Assembly: GCF_900069005.2 (NCBI RefSeq) | Contig: NZ_LN831274.1 | Coordinates: forward strand, 10,112 to 67,402 | Direction: 5' to 3' | DNA from: Paenibacillus sp. GM2 | GTDB lineage: Bacteria > Bacillota > Bacilli > Paenibacillales > Paenibacillaceae | Length of the DNA: 57,291 bases | Part shown: one piece after another, positions 7,978-17,009 of the stretch | Layout of the letters: each line of letters begins with the position of its first letter | How positions within the stretch are numbered: the first letter of the stretch is position 1 | Position numbers and translations under genes: made by a program | The notes under the pieces: generated by a model | Told to the model about the DNA's origin: nothing | What the model saw: the letters and a program-made list of their open reading frames with translations, nothing else | Databases searched by the model: none

Positions 7978-8156
7978 CGTTCTCATTCCTCCGCTCAGGC
8001 CGCTTGCTTCCAATAAACCACTCCACCTCCGGTGCAGCTTGGAACAGCAGCCCGCTTTGTCATACTCTATATTTATGAACAGCAGCGTCAGAATATGAAC
8101 AAGCTTATTTTCAGTATGAATGGAACACCAGCGTAGGAAGTACCTGCAGCCAGGCA

Positions 8157-8185
8157 CAAAAAAACCGATGCCAACGGCACCGGTT
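8157..8185 (-). terminator. Terminator after minD
   Basis: Minus-strand stem ACCGGTGCC-GTT-GGCATCGGT followed by seven T. It ends the mreBCD-minCD transcript before spoIVFA. Confidence 0.88.
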
Positions 8186-8204
8186 CAATCAGTTATATAA
8201 TAGA

Positions 8205-8999
8205 TCAGCCCATTCCAAAAAATTTCTTGAAACGTTTGAATCTGCCCTGTTTCTGCTCCAGAAGCATCAGCGGCACGGTATCCCCCAGAATTCGGCGCGC
8301 GATGTTGCGGTAGGCAATCGCCGCCATCGATTCCGGATTCATCACCGTAGGCTCGCCTGAATTGGCCGCTTTGATTACCAGTTCATCGTCAGGAACAATA
8401 CCCAGCAGATCGATATTCAACACTTGAAGAACATCATCAATATCCAGCATGTCACCCGATTTCACCATATTCGTGCGAATGCGGTTCACCACCAGCTTGG
8501 GAGAAGAAATTTGCGAATTTTCCAGCAGTCCGATAATACGATCCGCATCACGTACAGCTGCATTCTCCGGTGTTGTAACTACGATAGCCTGATCAGCGCC
8601 AGCAATCGCATTTCTGAATCCCTGCTCAATCCCGGCAGGACAATCGATAATGACGTATTCATACTCCTTCTTTAATTCCAGCACGATATCCTTCACTTGC
8701 TCAGGCGAGACGGAATTTTTGTCCTTCGTCTGCGCTGCAGGAAGCATATATAACTCTTCGAACCGCTTGTCCTTCACAAGCGCTTGATTCAAGCGGCAGC
8801 GTCCTTCTGCGACATCGATCAGGTCATAGATAATTCTATTCTCCAGACCCATAACGACATCCAGATTTCTGAGACCGATATCTGTATCGACCAGACAGAC
8901 CTTCTTGCCGAGCAACGCAAGCGCTGTGCCAATGTTAGCCGATGTCGTCGTTTTGCCGACGCCGCCTTTGCCAGACGTGACAACGATAGCTTCTCCCAT
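8205..8999 (-). CDS. minD: Septum-site determining ATPase MinD
   Basis: 264-residue ParA/MinD-type ATPase with the deviant Walker A motif SGKGGVGKTTT at residue 10 and the switch motifs VDTDIGLRNLD and VIIDCPAGIE. The C-terminal basic tail RFKRFKKFFGMG is the amphipathic membrane-targeting helix. With MinC it blocks cell division near the poles. The ATG at 8999 has AAGGGG 8 nt upstream; a TTG one codon earlier is less likely. It begins 3 nt after the minC stop. Confidence 0.97.
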   Translation of the reverse strand: MGEAIVVTSGKGGVGKTTTSANIGTALALLGKKVCLVDTDIGLRNLDVVMGLENRIIYDLIDVAEGRCRLNQALVKDKRFEELYMLPAAQTKDKNSVSPEQVKDIVLELKKEYEYVIIDCPAGIEQGFRNAIAGADQAIVVTTPENAAVRDADRIIGLLENSQISSPKLVVNRIRTNMVKSGDMLDIDDVLQVLNIDLLGIVPDDELVIKAANSGEPTVMNPESMAAIAYRNIARRILGDTVPLMLLEQKQGRFKRFKKFFGMG

Positions 9000-9002
9000 C
9001 AA

Positions 9003-9662
9003 TTACACCCCTTTGAACACGTTTAAATCCGGCCTGACCCGGAGCATATTCGTAATCTTGTCTATCTGCATTTTCCCGTCACGTAAAAAAGCGAACTCCA
9101 TACTTGTCTCCCGATTCTCCCACTCGTCCGGTGGCCTGCTGATGATCTCTGCGATCCTAAGCTGCGTGGGTGCCAAATAGGAGGCGGCTATGACCGCCTC
9201 CTCATTGCCAGTATAGCCGGCATGGGCCATCCCTCTAAGAGCTCCCAATATTAAAATATCTCCGGTGCACGTAATCATTCCCCCGGGATTAACGTCTCCC
9301 AAGAAGAGCAGGTTGCCTTCATGATGCAGCACCTGCCCGGAACGAATCATTCCGCACATCGTCGTAATCTTCGCCGTATCCTCTTCAGTTACCACACCCG
9401 GTGTATCTACGGAACGGATAAGCAAGTTTCCTTTTTGCTTTAATATATCAAGCAGCGCTTCCTTCTCTTCATCCGAGATCACTCTCATTCCGAATTTCAC
9501 ATCGACATGAATAATCGGACCGGTCAGTATGTTCTGATGGCTGTGCTCCAATTTATAGCGCAATTCTTCAAGAAGAGCTTCGAATTCGCAATTATCGTCA
9601 AACAGGAAAACCAGGCCATCCTTGATGCCCTTAATTGTCACATGGTTGGATTTCACCGTCAT
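9003..9662 (-). CDS. minC: Septum-site determining protein MinC
   Basis: 219 residues. The N-terminal FtsZ-inhibiting domain (about 1-105, starting MTVKSNHVTIKGIKDGLVF) is followed by the right-handed beta-helix MinC_C domain with glycine-rich repeats (GMIRSGQVLHHEGNLLFLG, then GGMITCTGDILILGALRG) that binds MinD. GGGAGG precedes the ATG. It lies directly before minD and after mreD, the usual Bacillales order. Confidence 0.96.
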   Translation of the reverse strand: MTVKSNHVTIKGIKDGLVFLFDDNCEFEALLEELRYKLEHSHQNILTGPIIHVDVKFGMRVISDEEKEALLDILKQKGNLLIRSVDTPGVVTEEDTAKITTMCGMIRSGQVLHHEGNLLFLGDVNPGGMITCTGDILILGALRGMAHAGYTGNEEAVIAASYLAPTQLRIAEIISRPPDEWENRETSMEFAFLRDGKMQIDKITNMLRVRPDLNVFKGV

Positions 9663-9738
9663 AAGCCTGTCCCTCCCTCTTATTCAATTCGCGCAGAGGC
9701 AAACAAGTTCCTGCTTGCATTCATTGAAATATACGAAG

Positions 9739-10266
9739 TTAGGACTTCTGTTCCGGAGAACGGCGCTTCGTAATAATCTCAAGCTGCCGTCTTAACGGCA
9801 CATAAATCGCCAGAGCAAATACAAATTGAATGAACAGGTTCGGAATAATGTGATTGACGAATGCCCACGAGTAAGGTTGATGCGTAAGCTCGAACAAGGA
9901 ATAGATGCCAAACAACGTAGAGTCCAGCAACAGGCTTCCAAGTATAATGACGATCAGTACCATAGGGAGTGGCATCGGGCGCGACCGCGACGGAACCCCG
10001 ACCAGATAGCCCGTAAATCCCATCGCAAAAGAATACGACCCGATGATAGCCCCATAGAAAACAATATCATGCAGCAATCCGAAAATAATACCAAGAACCA
10101 AACCAGTATAACGGTTCTCAAAGATAGAAAAATACATAATCACAACAAAAACCAGATGAGGGAACAGGCGCGTCTGCCAAGCGTATGGGATCAGCCAGGG
10201 GATGATTGTACCTTCTATAATGAACAGGACGAACAGCAGCAAAATCAATACAGATTTCCTATTCAT
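9739..10266 (-). CDS. mreD: Rod-shape determining membrane protein MreD
   Basis: 175 residues with about five or six membrane segments (for example SVLILLLFVLFIIEGTIIPW, 20 residues, at the N-terminus). MreD is part of the MreB-MreC elongation complex. Start at 10266: ATG with GAGG 7 nt upstream; a GTG at 10269 overlapping the mreC stop TAG is an alternative. Identity rests on the mreB-mreC-mreD-minC order and topology, because MreD sequences are poorly conserved. Confidence 0.93.
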   Translation of the reverse strand: MNRKSVLILLLFVLFIIEGTIIPWLIPYAWQTRLFPHLVFVVIMYFSIFENRYTGLVLGIIFGLLHDIVFYGAIIGSYSFAMGFTGYLVGVPSRSRPMPLPMVLIVIILGSLLLDSTLFGIYSLFELTHQPYSWAFVNHIIPNLFIQFVFALAIYVPLRRQLEIITKRRSPEQKS

Positions 10267-10268
10267 CA

Positions 10269-11135
10269 CTATTCCTCAACCTCCGGAGCAAACACCACGA
10301 ACAGTTCTTTCCAATCGGTAAAGCTTGCTGCCGGTTTCACCGTGGCCGTGTAGGTCAGACCATATTGACCAACATCAATGCTTTGCACCGTGCCGATCAC
10401 CATTCCCCGAGGGAATACACCGCCGACACCCGAGGAGACGATTAGGTCATCCTCTGCGAGCGGAGAAGGCGAAGTGATCCGAGACATGAGGAAATTGCCG
10501 GTGGTCTGATCATAAGATTCAATGACTCCGAACACATCATTTTCCTTACCTTGGGCAGTTACTGCAATACCATTGGAATTCGGATCCTTGGCATCCATCG
10601 TTGTAGCCAGTCTGACGGTAGATGTGAAGTGGCTCACTTGGCTAATCACACCAACTAATCCTTCTGTAGAATGTACGGCCATCCCTACCTTGACGCCCTC
10701 CCGCTCGCCGATGTTCACGACAATCGACCGGTTGATGGGATCATCATTGACGCTGACAACCTGAGCAATCTTCCAAGTATAGTTATATTGTTCTTTCTGG
10801 GCCTTGGTAAAATCAAGAGCTTTCTGAAGTTGCGCATTATCCTGCTCGAGCCGGTTAAATCTAACTTTGTCGCGCGTGTAATGAGATAAAGCAATCTTCA
10901 GTTGTTCATTCTCTTCCTGGAGAGAACGCAGGTCGGAGATGTCCTCTACAATACCCGCTATATATGAGGTAGGTTTATAAAATATATATTGCACGAAGCC
11001 TACCGTATCCTTCACAAACTTCTCCGGCCAGGATAAGCCTGCTCTTGATCCGAGGGTAAAGCCCATCACCGCAATAAATAGAATAAGTCCTATCAACAAA
11101 ACAAATAATCTTTTGTTGCCCAGCAGCTTAAACAG
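10269..11135 (-). CDS. mreC: Rod-shape determining protein MreC
   Basis: About 288 residues: one N-terminal membrane segment (LFVLLIGLILFIAVMGF), a coiled coil (SLQEENEQLKIALSHYTR and onward), then the beta-rich MreC domain with VNDDPINRSIVVNIGEREG and SSGVGGVFPRGMVIG. It links MreB to the periplasm-facing wall synthesis machinery. The start is unusual: homologues begin MFKLLGNKRLF, and here that position is CTG at 11135, 9 nt after GGAGG. A GTG at 11144 overlaps that site, and upstream ATGs (for example 11225) would add an atypical cytoplasmic tail. I choose CTG with limited confidence. Confidence 0.9.
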   Translation of the reverse strand: MFKLLGNKRLFVLLIGLILFIAVMGFTLGSRAGLSWPEKFVKDTVGFVQYIFYKPTSYIAGIVEDISDLRSLQEENEQLKIALSHYTRDKVRFNRLEQDNAQLQKALDFTKAQKEQYNYTWKIAQVVSVNDDPINRSIVVNIGEREGVKVGMAVHSTEGLVGVISQVSHFTSTVRLATTMDAKDPNSNGIAVTAQGKENDVFGVIESYDQTTGNFLMSRITSPSPLAEDDLIVSSGVGGVFPRGMVIGTVQSIDVGQYGLTYTATVKPAASFTDWKELFVVFAPEVEE

Positions 11136-11420
11136 TGGAAGCACCCTCCAATCCTTCGTATTTCTTCTAATTGTACCTTGCCACAGTTCGTCTTGAAACA
11201 ACCAATTTGCCGGAAGGATGCTCATGGAGTAACTTCTTTGGCAAATCGGCTTGCAAAGATGTGCGGCTATCATCAAATCCGCAATCTTAAACAAGCAGAA
11301 ACGGCCCCTCGTCTATGACGAACGAATCCGTTTCTGGCAATGGATACAAATAGAAAAGCGGCTTGGCCGCCCGGAATGGACGGCGCCGCTAATCATTATC
11401 GTCTTCACATTCGCCCGATC

Positions 11421-12455
11421 TTAACGTCTCGAACGAAGTGTCGAACTGTTCTTAGTCTTAAACAGGTGAATATTATCGAGCGCACGGCCCGTACCAATCG
11501 CTACGCAATCCAGCGGATTATCTGCAACGATGACAGGCATTCCTGTCTCACTGGCAAGCAGCTTATCCAGATTGCGAAGCAGCGCGCCTCCGCCTGTAAG
11601 CACAATACCGCGATCCATAATGTCGGCCGCAAGCTCTGGCGGGCATTTCTCAAGCGTGACTTTTACCGCATCGACAATCGCACTCACCGTATCATTAAGC
11701 GCTTCGGTAATCTCATCGGAAGTAATTGTGATCGTCTTCGGCAATCCGGTAACCAAATCGCGTCCACGAATCTCCATCGTCTCAACCTTCTCCAATGCGA
11801 GCGCAGAACCGACATCCATCTTAAGCTGCTCGGACGTTCTTTCCCCGATCATTAAATTATATTGACGTTTAATATATTGAATGATCGATTCGTCCATTTC
11901 ATCACCGGCTACACGCACCGATTTGCTTGTTACGATCCCGCCAAGGGAGATAACTGCAACCTCTGTCGTACCGCCACCGATATCTACGACCATGCTACCT
12001 GTTGGTTCCCATACCGGAAGATCGGCACCAATCGCTGCAGCAAAAGGCTCCTCAATTGTATAAGCCTCACGGGCACCCGCCTGCTTCGTTGCATCCTCTA
12101 CTGCACGCTGCTCCACCGCAGTAATTCCCGAAGGAACACACACCATGACGTTAGGATGGCGTTGGAACATCGAACGCTGTTTTTGCGCCTGACGAATGAA
12201 ATATTTAATCATCGTTGCCGTCGTATCGAAATCCGCGATAACTCCGTCCTTCATCGGGCGAATCGCACGGATATTGCCTGGAGTTCTGCCGATCATCTTC
12301 TTAGCTGACTCCCCTACGGCTACGATATTCTTATTATCAGTATGGATGGCAACCACTGAAGGCTCCCTCACAATAATTCCTTTGCCACGGATATAAACAA
12401 GGGTATTCGCAGTCCCCAAATCAATTCCTAAATCCTTCGAAAAGCCACCAAACAT
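11421..12455 (-). CDS. mreB: Rod-shape determining actin homologue MreB
   Basis: 344-residue actin-like ATPase that guides lateral wall synthesis. It has the phosphate-1 motif [16 protein letters not shown], phosphate-2 [19 protein letters not shown] and the adenosine motif [18 protein letters not shown]. The start is preceded by AGGAAAG. Placed radC-mreB-mreC-mreD as in B. subtilis. The C-terminus is a little longer than usual ([12 protein letters not shown]). Confidence 0.98.
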   Translation of the reverse strand: MFGGFSKDLGIDLGTANTLVYIRGKGIIVREPSVVAIHTDNKNIVAVGESAKKMIGRTPGNIRAIRPMKDGVIADFDTTATMIKYFIRQAQKQRSMFQRHPNVMVCVPSGITAVEQRAVEDATKQAGAREAYTIEEPFAAAIGADLPVWEPTGSMVVDIGGGTTEVAVISLGGIVTSKSVRVAGDEMDESIIQYIKRQYNLMIGERTSEQLKMDVGSALALEKVETMEIRGRDLVTGLPKTITITSDEITEALNDTVSAIVDAVKVTLEKCPPELAADIMDRGIVLTGGGALLRNLDKLLASETGMPVIVADNPLDCVAIGTGRALDNIHLFKTKNSSTLRSRR

Positions 12456-12494
12456 GCTGTAATCTTCCTTTCTTCCTGTATCTAATCAATTATA

Positions 12495-13184
12495 TTACAT
12501 CAAACCCTGCTCCTTCAAACTTACGAATTGACCGTCTCCAATCACGACGTGATCGAGTACATCAATTCCCACAATCTCGCCAGCTTCACACAAGCGACGC
12601 GTCATCCGGATATCCTCCGGGCTTGGTGTTGGATCTCCACTTGGGTGATTATGAGCGCAGACGATCGATGCACTGCTGCATTTGATAGCAGCACGAAACA
12701 CTTCGCGAGGATGAACAATCGAGGCGTTCAGGCTTCCTACGGAAAGCGTCTCCTGAGCAATGATATGATTTTTCGTATTCAAAAAAAGACATACAAAGTG
12801 TTCCTTAGATAAATACCTGAGCTGCTCCATTAGCAGATCGGCTGCATCCTGTGGACTCCGAATACTTACCGTATCTGGCAAGCGTGATTGAGCCAACCTT
12901 TGTCCAAGTTCAATCCCGGCCTTGATCTGCACAGCCTTCGCCATCCCGATCCCTTTCATCTGGGTCAATTCCTCCAGACTAAAATCTACCAGGCCGCGGA
13001 TACCGCCAGTATCGGCAAGAATCCGCTGTGCCATATGGATGGCTGACTCATTCTTCGTTCCTATCCGCAGCAATATCGCTAATAACTCAGCTTGACTTAG
13101 CGCCCCTGCTCCATTTTTCATCATCCGTTCACGCGGGCGCTCCTCGCTAGGAAAGTCACGCAGCATATAAGGTGTCATAACCAT
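12495..13184 (-). CDS. radC: RadC family JAMM-domain protein
   Basis: 229 residues. The N-terminal helix-hairpin-helix part (MKGIGMAKAVQIKAGIELG) is followed by the RadC/JAMM domain with the metal motif HNHPSGDPTPSPED. Despite the name, a repair role is not established for the family. The ATG at 13184 has AGAGGG 8 nt upstream. Lies between maf and mreB, as does B. subtilis ysxA. Confidence 0.95.
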   Translation of the reverse strand: MVMTPYMLRDFPSEERPRERMMKNGAGALSQAELLAILLRIGTKNESAIHMAQRILADTGGIRGLVDFSLEELTQMKGIGMAKAVQIKAGIELGQRLAQSRLPDTVSIRSPQDAADLLMEQLRYLSKEHFVCLFLNTKNHIIAQETLSVGSLNASIVHPREVFRAAIKCSSASIVCAHNHPSGDPTPSPEDIRMTRRLCEAGEIVGIDVLDHVVIGDGQFVSLKEQGLM

Positions 13185-13314
13185 AAATGAATCCCTCTCT
13201 TCCGAATATTAGTTGCCAAGTCCTTAACGAACTATTGACACAAACTCAATTCGGAAGGATATGCTTTATCACTTCCTAGAATAAACGGATTTTCAATTGT
13301 TTTTGTTACATTAT

Positions 13315-13920
13315 CTACAATACTGTTACTCCAAATTGGCCAAGCATATCTACAAGTAACGATAGCGGCAAGCCGACAACATTGAAATAGCAACCTTCTA
13401 TACCTGTAACTATCGTTGCTCCCAAGCCTTGAATCGCGTAGGCACCGGCTTTATCGAGTCCTTCTCCGCTAGCTGCATAAGCTTCAATCTCACGCTCATT
13501 CAGCGGCTTCATCGTAACGGTCGTTGAACGATAGTCAACGAGGGTCTCTCCTGTCCGGCTGTCTATGCAAGCGACTCCTGTATACACGATATGGCTCCTG
13601 CCCTGAAGAGAACGCAGCATCGCAGCAGCCTCCTGCTCGTTCTGCGGCTTACCTAGCACCGTCCCATCCCTGACAACAACCGTATCGCTTCCGACGATAA
13701 TTCCTGCAGAATCTCCGTCGAATGATGTAGAATGATATACCGCTTCGGCTTTCCGTTTGGCAAGCTCCTGAACCATTTGCTCTGGTGTCCACTTCTCCGA
13801 TGTGCTCTCGTCAGCATTGCTAGGAACAATGTCAAAGGGAATCCCTAAGGCAGCAATCAATTCCCGGCGACGCGGTGAGGTCGATGCCAAAATAATATGG
13901 CGTGGTACATTGGATTCCAA
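13315..13920 (-). CDS. maf: Maf-family nucleoside triphosphate pyrophosphatase (dTTP/UTP type)
   Basis: 201 residues beginning with the Maf substrate motif STSPRRRELI, followed by VGSDTVVV and KPQNEQEAAAML. Maf proteins hydrolyse non-canonical or selected NTPs to NMP and pyrophosphate and are linked to septum control. Position (spoIIB-maf-radC) matches B. subtilis. Length typical. Confidence 0.96.
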   Translation of the reverse strand: MESNVPRHIILASTSPRRRELIAALGIPFDIVPSNADESTSEKWTPEQMVQELAKRKAEAVYHSTSFDGDSAGIIVGSDTVVVRDGTVLGKPQNEQEAAAMLRSLQGRSHIVYTGVACIDSRTGETLVDYRSTTVTMKPLNEREIEAYAASGEGLDKAGAYAIQGLGATIVTGIEGCYFNVVGLPLSLLVDMLGQFGVTVL

Positions 13921-14056
13921 GACTAGGTCTCTCCTTCAAGCATTAAAATAGGGGTAAATATCAAATAATGACGATATAACATACTAAACTGTTGTCAACC
14001 TCGCCATTTTTTGACACTTTATTATTATAAGGTTATTTCACCCGCAATACAAACAC

Positions 14057-14098
14057 AAAAAAGGCAGGGGGAACTATTTCCAATTCCCTTTCCTGCCC
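14057..14098 (-). terminator. Terminator after the SpoIIB-like gene
   Basis: Minus-strand GGCAGG..GGGAA / TTCCCCCTGCC stem followed by TTTTTT. Confidence 0.88.
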
Positions 14099-14131
14099 GA
14101 TTCATCGTTATTCCTATGCTTTCCATTCATT

Positions 14132-15397
14132 TTAACTATGAAGCAGTTCCTGCTCGCTTAGAATGAAATGCATCAGTTCATCCTGTACTTCCCACAAAAG
14201 CGATTTGGAAGGCTTCTTGTTGTATTCGGACAACGCTTCAATAGCGCTGTTCATCGCTTTCTCCATAGAGCCCGTCACCGCTACCGAATTTACCGATATA
14301 TTACCGCGAACCGCTGCAGCGCTCTCTGTCCATAGCTGATGCTTCTGGCTTAGCTCCGCAATTTGGTTCGCGCTCTGCGGACCCGGCTCAGCATCGCTTA
14401 GTCTTGCAGCCGAGAATGTGCTGAGAAGCTCCACCAATTCAGCGCTCTGCGCCAGAAATTGTTCAAGCGGCTTGGTGTCTCCCTCATACTCCATCATCGC
14501 CGAAGCAGGCAGGGCTATCTCATGCAGAATCAGATTGACTCCCGCTGATTTAAGCTGACTGCTTAGCAGTTTGGCCTGTTCCCGGTCGACGGATACCCCT
14601 GCATACACCCGCTTCGTATCTACCGTATCTCTCGCCGCTGCGACTCCCGAGGATTGCAGCTCCTTCTGAGCTAGCTCAACGCCTTGAGCCGTACTGAACA
14701 CGCCGTATTGAAGAAAATAATAAGTCCCGGACGGCAAGGCGACATTTACCAGCTCCTTCGGGTTAGCATCCCCCTGCTCTTCTTCAAAGATCTGTCCCAT
14801 GACAGGGATATCCGTGGATTGCCCGGCTGCCGACTGCTTTGGCACATTAATGCCAGGAATCGGCAGGGTTATCTCCTGATTGAAGATAGATAGAACCACA
14901 AAACCGAATAAGGCGCCGGTTACAATCGCTCCGGTAACCGATCCGGCCATCTTCCACCAGGAGTTTTTTGGGGGTCTGATAGAACTGGAAGGGACTACAA
15001 CTCCGCCTGCCCCGGTGTATTCTGAAAATGGGTCGCTATAATCTACCAAAGTCTCGACAGTACGAAATGTACCCGTTGTACGATCCCAGTCATATTCGTC
15101 ATACTCTGAATTCAAATGCGGCGATTCCCCTGAATCAGCTTGTCCCAATACGGGGTGAACCTCGGGGCTGCGAGGCGCTGGTGTCTGATCTTTCAAAGGA
15201 CTGAATTTCGTAGGTGTACGAACCTCTGATGCTTGAATATACCCGTCATGACCTTGCTCCCTTTCATGCACTTCCTGCGTCCTATCAAAAGTTGATGCTC
15301 CGTCATTCTTATGAATCCATGCCTGATACAATGGTTCCTCAGCTATGATCTCCTTGCCCTGCTTGTCAAACCGAAAGGTCATTTTCGCCTTGTTCAC
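14132..15397 (-). CDS. SPOR-domain protein, SpoIIB-like
   Basis: 421 residues. A hydrophilic N-terminal region (about 1-140) precedes one membrane segment (WKMAGSVTGAIVTGALFGFV, about 146-165); a SPOR-like domain follows (about 222-290, YYFLQYGVFSTAQGVELAQK onward), then a helical tail. SPOR domains bind denuded septal peptidoglycan. In B. subtilis spoIIB, a SPOR protein helping septal wall thinning during engulfment, occupies this place between folC/comC and maf; I infer the same role from synteny and domain order. GTG at 15397 is chosen because AAGGAG lies 10 nt upstream; a GTG at 15406 is too close to it. Flanked by terminators on both sides, so monocistronic. Confidence 0.82.
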   Translation of the reverse strand: MNKAKMTFRFDKQGKEIIAEEPLYQAWIHKNDGASTFDRTQEVHEREQGHDGYIQASEVRTPTKFSPLKDQTPAPRSPEVHPVLGQADSGESPHLNSEYDEYDWDRTTGTFRTVETLVDYSDPFSEYTGAGGVVVPSSSIRPPKNSWWKMAGSVTGAIVTGALFGFVVLSIFNQEITLPIPGINVPKQSAAGQSTDIPVMGQIFEEEQGDANPKELVNVALPSGTYYFLQYGVFSTAQGVELAQKELQSSGVAAARDTVDTKRVYAGVSVDREQAKLLSSQLKSAGVNLILHEIALPASAMMEYEGDTKPLEQFLAQSAELVELLSTFSAARLSDAEPGPQSANQIAELSQKHQLWTESAAAVRGNISVNSVAVTGSMEKAMNSAIEALSEYNKKPSKSLLWEVQDELMHFILSEQELLHS

Positions 15398-15544
15398 GAT
15401 CCGCACGCTCCTTGTCCATTCTCCTAACCTACCTTATGTCCTGAAACCGGATTATATGCTTCTCAAAGGACAAGTTGCGAAAATAAGGAAGAATTCAGGC
15501 GCTTAGGAATTTTATAAACGGTTACGCGAGATGTAGGCACATAC

Positions 15545-15589
15545 CAAAAAACCTCCATATTCATACGCAAACACATGAATATGGAGGTT
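15545..15589 (-). terminator. Terminator after murC
   Basis: A perfect 15-bp stem (15550-15564 with 15575-15589) followed on the minus strand by TTTTTT. Confidence 0.93.
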
Positions 15590-15623
15590 CTCTATTCGAA
15601 TCAACTTTTCAAATGCAAGTAAA

Positions 15624-17009
15624 CTATTGGGAGATTCGCTTGGATAATTCGTCCCCAACTCTCCAGATATCGCCAGCCCCCATGGTCAGCACAAGATCCC
15701 CGGGTTGCAGCCGGTCCTCCAGATCGGCAACAACATCCTGCTTCGCAGGCAAATATCTTGCCCCCGCATTGCTGTTCTCCTTAATTAATTCGACCAGCTT
15801 CGAGGAGTTGATTCCCTCAATCTGCTTCTCTCCGGCAGGTGAATAAATGTCGGTAATGATCACCTCATCCGCACCACCAAAGGCTCTGCTAAAGGCATCC
15901 AGCAGGAAAAAGGTTCGCGTATAGCGCTGCGGCTGGAACACAGCGATAATGCGCTTGCCGGTCGCTTTAGCGGCAGCGATCGTGGCTTCGATCTCTGTCG
16001 GATGGTGGGCATAATCATCGATAATGAGGATGTCTTTGCTATCGCCAAGAACCTGAAAACGGCGCTTGGCCCCATGAAATTGCTTGATCGCTGCTGCGAT
16101 CTCCGCAAATGGAACCCCTGCCTCCAGGCAAACAATAACCGCCGCCATGGAGTTATACACATTATGCTTACCCGGAACCGACAGCTCTACCGTTCCGAGC
16201 TTTTCGTCGCCGCGCTTCATAGTATACGACACATATCGATCGCCAAGCTCCATATCCTCAGCGTTATAATCGCAAACCGAGTCAATTCCATAAGTGATGA
16301 TATTGCAATTCAGCTTAGGCAGTAATTCGCCCAGAATATCATCATCGCCGCAGACGATGGCTGCCCCGTCCGGTTTAATCTGATTAAGGAATTGGACGTA
16401 TGCTTCTTTGAGACGTCCGAAATCTCCGCCGTAATTCTCCAGATGATCCGCCTCAATATTTGTTACAATTCCTAGCGAAGGATGGTATTGAAGAAAAGAA
16501 CCATCGCTCTCGTCCGCCTCGGCAACGACGTATTTTCCTTGTCCTGCCTTGGCATTTGTACCGATATCCAGGATTTCTCCGCCAATAATATAGGTTGGAT
16601 CGATTCCACATTGCTCCATCACAAGTGCGATCATCGATGAAGTCGTCGTTTTTCCGTGCGCTCCGGCCACCGCTACTCCTGTCCGTTCATTAAGCAGACG
16701 GGCCAGCATTTGTGAACGATGCAGAACCGGGATACCGCGTTCCTGCGCTTCAACCCGTTCTACATTGTCCTTCGGGAGAGCTGTCGAATATACGACCAGA
16801 TCGGCGCCGTCAACCTGCTCAGCCGTATGGCCGATATAGACCTTGGCTCCCTTCGCCTTCAGCTTCTCGATCAATTCCTGGGAAGCTACATCCGAACCGG
16901 TTACCGTATAGCCCATCTCCAGCATTACACGGGCGATGGCGCTCATTCCGTAACCGCCGATACCTATAAAATGTACATGTTGTTCTCTAGTATTTAACAA
17001 TATGGTCAC
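15624..17009 (-). CDS. murC: UDP-N-acetylmuramate--L-alanine ligase
   Basis: 461-residue Mur ligase adding L-Ala to UDP-MurNAc in peptidoglycan precursor synthesis. N-terminal nucleotide fold HFIGIGGYGMSAIARVML, ATP-binding GAHGKTTTSSM, and the C-terminal motifs DDYAHHPTEI and FQPQRYTR. It starts with GTG overlapping the folC stop (GTGA), so translation is coupled to folC. In B. subtilis murC is elsewhere and comC occupies this interval; the folC-murC pairing is a difference of this lineage. Confidence 0.97.
   Translation of the reverse strand: MTILLNTREQHVHFIGIGGYGMSAIARVMLEMGYTVTGSDVASQELIEKLKAKGAKVYIGHTAEQVDGADLVVYSTALPKDNVERVEAQERGIPVLHRSQMLARLLNERTGVAVAGAHGKTTTSSMIALVMEQCGIDPTYIIGGEILDIGTNAKAGQGKYVVAEADESDGSFLQYHPSLGIVTNIEADHLENYGGDFGRLKEAYVQFLNQIKPDGAAIVCGDDDILGELLPKLNCNIITYGIDSVCDYNAEDMELGDRYVSYTMKRGDEKLGTVELSVPGKHNVYNSMAAVIVCLEAGVPFAEIAAAIKQFHGAKRRFQVLGDSKDILIIDDYAHHPTEIEATIAAAKATGKRIIAVFQPQRYTRTFFLLDAFSRAFGGADEVIITDIYSPAGEKQIEGINSSKLVELIKENSNAGARYLPAKQDVVADLEDRLQPGDLVLTMGAGDIWRVGDELSKRISQ

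Noticed and set aside
10269..11294. Longer mreC reading with about 50 extra N-terminal residues
   Set aside because: The added part has no similarity to MreC, and a good ribosome site lies inside it directly before the normal N-terminus.
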